A DNA stretch of 64,000 nucleotides from Biscogniauxia marginata (lineage: Eukaryota > Ascomycota > Sordariomycetes > Xylariales > Xylariaceae): positions 124,001 through 188,000 of the forward strand of contig MU404136.1 in NCBI GenBank assembly GCA_022695795.1. The letters are read 5' to 3'. The notes beneath the pieces were generated by a model. That model saw only the letters and a program-made list of their open reading frames with translations. It was not told the origin of the DNA and did no database searches. A program made the position numbers and the translations under genes. Below, piece by piece: positions 57,201-64,000 of this stretch. Numbering within the stretch: the first letter of the stretch is position 1; the number at the start of each line of letters is the position of its first letter.

Positions 57201-60200
57201 ACTCAGTCAGGTCAAGACGCAAGCACAACTATTGCCTCAACTGCCCACACATCAATTACTCCCCATATTTACGCTGTCTCCAATTTCCTCTCCCAATACA
57301 TCAGCAACTCTAACCTGAAGATGACTCTCATCATGAGTGGAGGCATTGAACAGCTTCTCGATCTTTGTACCTCGCCGAGCCTCCCATACGATTATGGCGA
57401 TACGGCCGCCTCCCGCAGCCTACAATCCGTTATATCCCAGTTGGTGGAGACGTCACCGTTCGTTGGGCTGCCGTCATTGCTGAAGCGTACACAAGCTGCG
57501 ATTGACGTATTAAACCCTGTAGTCGAGGCACAAGACTCGGATTCCTACTTTGTGCCTTTCCTCACGGACGAAGCGACCCTGACGGAACAAACTAATGGCG
57601 ATCTTGTCAATCGGCTAGCTCAGGGGACTTCGGTGGTAAAAGCGATGCTGAATGCCCAGTCTCTAATCAGGAATCTGTATCAATGTTTTCCGTTTTCGTC
57701 CCGCACGCAGACGGTCACCTTGCATGCGGTTAATGTCTACGACTACTATTACCGCCTAGTCAAATCTCTAGGTCCACTGCTCCGAGTTGTGATTTTGGAA
57801 GAGGCGGCTATCCAGAATATTGTTCCGTCGCACTGGTCAACAAGAACGGAGGGGCAAACATCGGACCGGCAAGGCGCCTCGAGCAACAGTGTTTTATCTA
57901 TTACCGGAGACGATACTAGGATTGATATTGACGATACAGGTCTACCTGGAGTCTTGTCTGCTGCCATATGGAGACACGGTATAGAGAAAACCACGGGTCG
58001 TACTGATGGTCCCTCCAAGAGTGAACTATCTAGCGCTCGCTACCATAATTACCAGACGCTTCGCGACTTACTCCATGCATTGATGCCAACTACTTTCCCA
58101 CTCTTCCAGACTCTTGGAAAAGCCGTGATCGCTCGACGCGAACGAGATTCGTACTCTAGATCTCTCCATCTTCATCTGGCGGATGAGTTGGCTCGGACAG
58201 TCCTAGCGCAACTCGAATTGCCCGAACAGAAGAGGTCTACGAAGGATTTCCATTACTGGATCATTATGCTGCATGCAGTTAATGAACTGCTAGTGAACCG
58301 TGCAATAGATAGTGAGTGATTGGCTTTTACTCATGGTAGAACTTAGCTGACTTTGATAGCTCGACCTGAACGGCAATTGCCACCTCAGATTATTGCTACC
58401 GTTTTGATAGCCTTCAAGAAACAGGGTGGATTGAAAATGCTTAATTCTATGCTGCGCATCTTCAAGGATGAGATGTGCAAAGAGCACAAGGACGAGGAGG
58501 AGTCCTCCATGTCAAGACTTGCGGCTATTGGCATGAAAAAGATTTTGGACCTATATGCCATGATTGTCAGCGGCAAAGTCATCAGCGAATCTATCACCCA
58601 AGCCGGCTTCTTCCTACGAATATCTGCCTCGGGTTCCACCGATCGACGCCCCGAACAGCAGATCTCTTCGAACCTGGTTGTTGAGCTACGAATGATCGTG
58701 CTACCAGTAATAAGGGAACTATGGGATTCGCCATTGATCGAGAAGGGTTCAGCTGCGATACTTGCGAAGATTATCAACATATTGAAATCTATCTCGGTGG
58801 CCGACTTCGAGGGTAGCGCATATAAGCGCTCTGATAAGGTATTCCCTAAGCTCGCCCCCTAACTTACTATTACGAACTAACCATCATTAGAACCCCCCGC
58901 CTGCATATACTCAGTATACTTCAACAAAGTTTTCTTGGGGAGCACATGTAGACGTGATCAAAGGCCTTATAGACCGTACCGGCTGCACTGAGGATCTTGC
59001 TAAGGAGTCTGTGTATAGAGCGTTCGGCAATAGCCCAGCATCTTATGAGTACTGCACAGCGCAGCAGAAGGGCATCGCTGGCTCCAGAAATCCCATACCC
59101 GAAGAGGACTTGGCCGAAGATGGGGAGGATGTATCCCCAGCCCCAGCCGAACGTAGTGCACCTGTTTCAAACGATGAGGCCATGGTCCTGGATCTCCCTG
59201 CTGATCTACCCCCGGGTATTCTGGATGACGAAATCATCAGAGAACTGAGAGAAGCCGCTGCGCTACCTAGCAACAGCGATAGGGACACCCCGATTCCTCG
59301 ATCTGGAATCCAGGAAGCCAATGGAAATGGCTCTTCGTCCACAAGCCCTGCCCAAGGTTCTTCAACCGGGACAGCATCTGGTGAGGTAGATGCTCAAAAC
59401 CGCACCCTTGTGACTAAAGATGATCTCGACGAGGAGCGTGCTAGCCTTCGGTCAAACTTCATTGATCGATGCCTGGATGTAATAAGAGCGCACCCAGGCT
59501 CAACCTACGAAGTTTCTGAGTTGATTACTGCGATCGTTTTGCGAACGCCAGGTGATGATATGTCCGCGCGACAGGAGATAGGAGAGACATTAGTAAATGC
59601 TCTGATGTCATTCGCCATGGATGATGATCTTAAATCTAATGGACGAAGCATTGCAGCTTACGCTCATTTATTGTCGCTGCTTCTCCAGGACAAGATATTC
59701 TTCAGAGCGACTGTCACTACACTGAAGGAGAATGTCGGTGAGTTCTTGCGGTTTCTCCAAGTCCGTGGATCTTCGTCTACGGAGGAGCTCGCGCCCTGGA
59801 TTCCATACGTGCTGCTCGTCTTTGAAATTCTTTTGAGCGACGATGAACGCTTAGGCGAAATAAAATGGAAGGCTCCGTCCACAGAGAACGACCCAATCGA
59901 GCCCCTGGAGTGGACTGCTAAAGATTTGAACGTCAAGGACGAAGATCGAAAGACTTTGCTCGGCTCGTTGCTCGAGATTCTTCCTCGGATTGGCAAGGAG
60001 GAATCCCTAGCAGTGTCGGTTCTAAGGATCCTAGTCATTATGACTCGAGACCGCACCATCGCACGGCAAGTCGGTGATAAGAAGAACCTGCAACGTCTAT
60101 TCGTCACCGCCAAACAGCTTTCCGGCGTCGGATCGTCACGTCTAAGCGAGACCCGAATTGCTTCATACATTTTGACAATCCTTCGTCACATCATCGAAGA

Positions 60201-63200
60201 CGAAGAGGTTATCAAGCAGGTAATGAGGAGTGAGGTCCGAGCTCATCTCGATAGTGGTCGAAATACTCGTCCTCTCGACCCGGCAGCTTTTGTGAGGCAT
60301 TTCTCACATATCGCTTTGCGAGACCCGAAATTGTTCGTTGAGGTTTCGAATGAGATACTGAAGCTCAACCGATGGGGACCTCCAGATAGCAGTCTCGGGC
60401 GTGGCCAGGCCGTAATTCTCAAAGAGCTGCCAGCAGATGCCTCAAGAGATGACGTTGCTCCAGCCGTTCGGGCCACGGAGGATTTGTCTATCCAGGACGT
60501 CAAGCCGTCTACCGAAGGGGAGGACAAGCAGATGGAGGACGTATCTAAGTCGTCCGTGCAGGATTTGAAGCGACCCGTGCTTGAGAACCCAGACGGAGTC
60601 GTGCATTTCCTTCTCTGCGAACTTCTGAACTACAGGGAGGTTGAAGATAAAGACGTATCTCAGGTGACAAAGGATTCAAAACAAGATGGAGACCAGGACT
60701 CGTCTACCACTGGTCCCTCGGAGAGCGAAAACCGTTCAACAGAGAGCAAAGACAAGAAAGCAAAGACTTCTTTCAAGGCTGAAGAGCACCCGATCTTCAT
60801 TTACCGCTGCTTCCTTCTCCATTGCCTTACGGAATTGCTCCAGAGCTACAACCGCACCAAAGTAGAGTTCATTAACTTCAAGAGGAGCGCGCCGCTCTTT
60901 GCCAACACTCCAGTCAAGCCGCGGTCTAGCGTTCTAAACTACCTTCTTACTGATCTACTGTACACTCACTTAGACGGCCCATCAGATACGATTGCCCAGA
61001 AGAGACGGTCCACGGGGATCCAAGCACAAAACCTACTTGTTGCCCTCGTAGGTAAGACCGGTGAGAAACCTATCGGTCGGAGTCGAGAAAAGTACGACTA
61101 TGATGATGAGCCGGATCTGTTGTTTGTACGAAAGTTCGTACTGGATACCATTCTCAAATCCTACAAAGACGCGTCAACGTCCAGCGATCCATTTGATAGT
61201 AGATATGCTAGAATGTTGGCCCTGGTAGAAGTCATGTACCTCATGATGGGCGATAAGGAGAAGGACTCGCCGGTTCCGTCTAGGGGTGGCCATGATTCCG
61301 TCGAGCGTTCACAAGCACAGATCAGACGACTCATGTACGAGAAAGGCTACCTTGCTGCTTTGACCTCTTCCATTGCCGATATCGATCTCGCCTTCCCGCC
61401 CGTGAAGCGAACTATTAGGAACATTCTCCGCGTGCTCCGAATCCTGACAAGCACTGCTATTCATCTGAGTCATTCTAATATCATCCCTGCTACACCGGCC
61501 CAAGACAATGTAAACGACGAGGCCGTTTCCGCAAGTTCTCTGTCTGACATTGAAGACGACCGAGAAGAGACCCCAGACCTCTACCGTAACTCAGCTCTTG
61601 GAATGCTGGAGCCTGGAAGGGATAGGGACGATGATTACTCGGAAGATTCAGAAGATGGTTTGAACCCCCAGCTAGATTATATTATGCTTGTAACGCTAAC
61701 AGGCATAGATGATGACGAGGAGATGTATGACGATGAATACGACGATGATATGGGATACGAGTCTGAAGACCGCGAGGAAGACGTCAGTGATAGAGACGAA
61801 GACGAAGGACTCGAGGGTATGGGTCCTATTGAAGGATTGTCCGGTGATCACGGAGTAATTGAAGTCACTATGGAAGACGAAGGTGATGAGGACGATGACA
61901 TGGATGAGGACGATGACGACGAGGCTAGCGACGACGACGAACTTGACTCTGATGACATGGATGATGCTGAAGACCGCATTGAAATCGTCGACGATGAAGG
62001 CAATCCTATTGAAGATGATGGCGCCTCCGGTTGGGAGAGCGAAACAGACGAGGCAGATGACGACGGAGAGGAGATCGACTACGAGGCCGAAGCACAAGAT
62101 CTTGAAGAAGCTGACATGCGTGATCTAGACGATGTCGATGGGCTCGGCCGATTTGGAAACATTATGCGTGCTATCGAGGAAGAAGACTTCGAGCCGGTCG
62201 ACGAACTCAGCAACCTCAATGACCGTTACATGGAGGATGAGGACGAGGACGGTAAGAACTCATTTCTTAGCCCCCCTTCCCCCTTTTTAACCAAACCGCA
62301 AACCGTGGCTGATCGATAATAGAAGATGAGGACGAAGAAGATGACATGGAAGATGAATATGCCTATGAAGATGAATATCCAAGTGAGTTTAATATTCTTT
62401 ATCCCTCATGGTCACTGTCCCCCCCCCTTTCTTTTCATCCCCCTTGTAACTTTCCACCGATAGCTGTTCTAGGCGTCTCAGCAGCACTGACCCTTTTCTA
62501 TAATAAGACGACCCCCCACCCCGTGATGTCATGGCCCCAAGTTTGGGATGGGATACGCTTGTCGTTGAACCGCATGGAATCTTCGGCGGGCATCACCGAC
62601 ATCGCCATGGAATCCGTAGTCCAATGCCCCCTCTTCCATTCATGGTGGGATCTCGTGATCCTCTTAGTAACTTTGGTGGCGGTATGTCAAGACATCATGC
62701 TCTAGAAAACTACATTCTCCTACGTGCAGCCGCTAGTCTACCTACGGCACAAGAACGTCGCACATTTTGGGAGTTCCCAATCGCTAACGCTAGCTCAGAT
62801 CCACGGGGCTTTGTACGTGGCCATCGACATGATGCACGACCTTCAGCCAACGAAGATGGCTTAAACCCCCTCCTCCGCCGCGATAACGATAGCAACCGAG
62901 ATTCATCTTCCCGACCTTCGAACCCTAGCATGGTTCGACTAGGGCTGCCCGGGAGTCTACTGGGTGGAAGCAATCTTGATAGTCCGATGTCAATCATCAA
63001 TGATCTCGTCGCTTCGCTTCCAGTTTCACTTGGTCGGCATGGGCACGCTCTCCACTTCCAGATAAGTGGGGGACCGCGAGCAGACTTTAATGATCTACCC
63101 TTCCCCTTTAGTTTGCACTCACGGGAGATTCGCTCTGATAGTCGTCGGGACGCATACCAAGATCCTATCCAGGCTACTTCCTTTACTGCAGACTTTACAG

Positions 63201-64000
63201 TGAGTCGATGGACTGAAGAAGTCAAGATGATCTTTGGCATGCAGCATACCGAGAAGTCGCACCGACTAGTCCCAGCAATCCTTTCATACCTTGTCCCGCC
63301 TGCCATACAACATGAGAAAGAGCTTAAGGCTAGAGAAGCGGAGCGCCAGCGGCAGCTAGAGGAAGAACGCAAGAAACGGGAAGAGGAAGAACGGAAGGCA
63401 AGAGAGGCCCAAGAGGCTGCGGAAAAGGCTGCTAGGGAGCAGAAAGAAGCTGAAGAGCGCGAACGAGCCGCTGCCGAAGCTGCTACGCAGTCGCAAGTGG
63501 GATCAGCCGATGCTAAAGATGACCACGATGATCATACAGAACCAGACGCCATGGAAGGCTTAGAGACCTCGGACGACTCGGCCCGCGGTGCACAAGACGA
63601 AGCTACAACGACAACTGGGGGCCCGCGTGCATTTACCACAATAAGAGGTGAACAAGTGGACGTGACGGAGCTTGGTATTGACCCCGACTATCTAGAGGCG
63701 CTTCCCGAGGAGTTCCGGGAGGAAGTCATCGCTCAGACTGTCAGCTCACGGAGAGCTGAAGCGCGCGAGGCCCCTAGAGGTGCGGGCGAACAGACAGAAG
63801 TATTCCAGGAGTTTCTAGACGCACTACCAGACGACCTTCGCTTAGAGATTGTTCAACAAGAACGGGCGGAACAGCGTAGGCGAGAGCGGGAAGAGCTTCG
63901 GCGCCAGACTGCCGTTCCGGGCCAAACGGCCGAGGCTCAGGATATGGACACTGCGAGTATTCTAATGACCTTTCCACCTGCTCTCCGAGAGCAGGTCCTC
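54272..64000 (+). CDS. TOM1: HECT-type E3 ubiquitin ligase, Tom1/HUWE1 family (3' end beyond window)
   Basis: Exons: 54272-54319, 54390-58311, 58360-58838, 58891-62251, 62323-62382, 62508-62681 and 62799 to the window edge. About 3080 residues are present and the frame is still open. The start MGKITKTIQPKHKETL joins SPWLQQFVDAATSAPLPLLP, typical of fungal Tom1. The N-terminal armadillo-like DUF908/DUF913 regions follow (LLESFCDTYKLNEGPQTRDF, then RFQLVYQLAELIHPGAD). A UBA-like segment lies near residue 1505 (IKGLIDRTGCTEDLAKESVY). A very acidic Asp/Glu tract spans about 2370-2620. The DUF4414 ubiquitin-binding repeats close the window (LGIDPDYLEALPEEFREEVI, then LDALPDDLRLEIVQ). The catalytic HECT domain must lie to the right of 64000. 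The enzyme ubiquitinates excess histones and ribosomal proteins and works in mRNA export and stress control in yeast. The intron 62682-62798 is 117 nt, in frame and stop-free, so it could also be read through. Confidence 0.95.

Noticed and set aside
61696..62097. 133-codon minus-strand frame rich in Val/Ile/Leu, looks like a membrane protein
   Set aside because: It is the antisense of the GAT/GAC/GAA-rich acidic tract of the Tom1-like gene, which automatically yields hydrophobic codons.
1..64000. CRISPR arrays, insertion sequences, attachment sites, secondary-metabolite clusters
   Set aside because: No regularly spaced direct repeats, transposase genes, integrases or backbone synthases were found. 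The window is ordinary fungal chromosome.

Overview
The window is nuclear DNA of a filamentous ascomycete (Pezizomycotina), most likely a Sordariomycete. This rests on many short introns (about 48-160 nt) with GTAAGT/GTATGT/GTACGT donors and CTAAC/CTGAC branch sites, on orthologues of the STRIPAK subunit Far11/PRO22, an Ndt80/PhoG transcription factor and the HECT ligase Tom1, and on an intron-containing nuclear tRNA-Ala. No bacterial, viral or CRISPR-like features were seen. Exon structures were read by eye from splice signals, reading frame and family similarity. They are predictions, not transcript evidence.

Layout: 1-125, 3' end of an unidentified gene. 660-2284 (+), mitochondrial citrate-carrier-like protein with an unusually long 704-nt intron. 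6566-3202 (-), STRIP/Far11 (PRO22) STRIPAK scaffold, seven exons. 8120-7239 (-), conserved fungal DUF2011-type nuclear protein. 12692-10322 (-), Ndt80/PhoG-like transcription factor. 12.7-23.05 kb, about 10.4 kb with no supportable gene. 25274-23055 (-), RWD + RBR E3 ligase of the Itt1/RNF14 type. 26206-27003 (+), dolichyl-diphosphate phosphatase. 27548-28255 (+), SprT-like zinc metallopeptidase. 29011-29556 (+), aminoglycoside-phosphotransferase-family relic. 32214-29582 (-), intracellular GH3 beta-glucosidase with PA14 insert. 35602-37136 (+), multi-pass membrane protein gene with a nonsense codon and a frameshift. 39903-41186 (+), unknown 427-aa protein. 42127-42854 (+), ribosomal protein S8. 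47208-44232 (-), Gyp5-like Rab-GAP. 51257-51379 (+), tRNA-Ala(AGC). 54272 to beyond the right edge (+), Tom1/HUWE1-type ubiquitin ligase.

The gene set is mostly housekeeping: ubiquitin ligases, ribosome, ER glycosylation, Rab GTPase control. It also carries two regulators from families linked to fungal sexual development and signalling (STRIPAK PRO22 and the Ndt80-like factor) about 4 kb apart. There is no operon-like organisation and no recognisable biosynthetic cluster. The stretch 28-39 kb is gene-poor, looks AT-rich, and holds a decayed kinase-like fragment and a damaged membrane protein gene, so it looks like the most relaxed part of the window. I found no clear new system. The best leads are the broken membrane protein gene, the 10-kb gene-free region upstream of the Ndt80-like gene, a dispersed palindromic TAGGTACCTA-type motif, and two introns whose length is a multiple of three and which lack in-frame stops.
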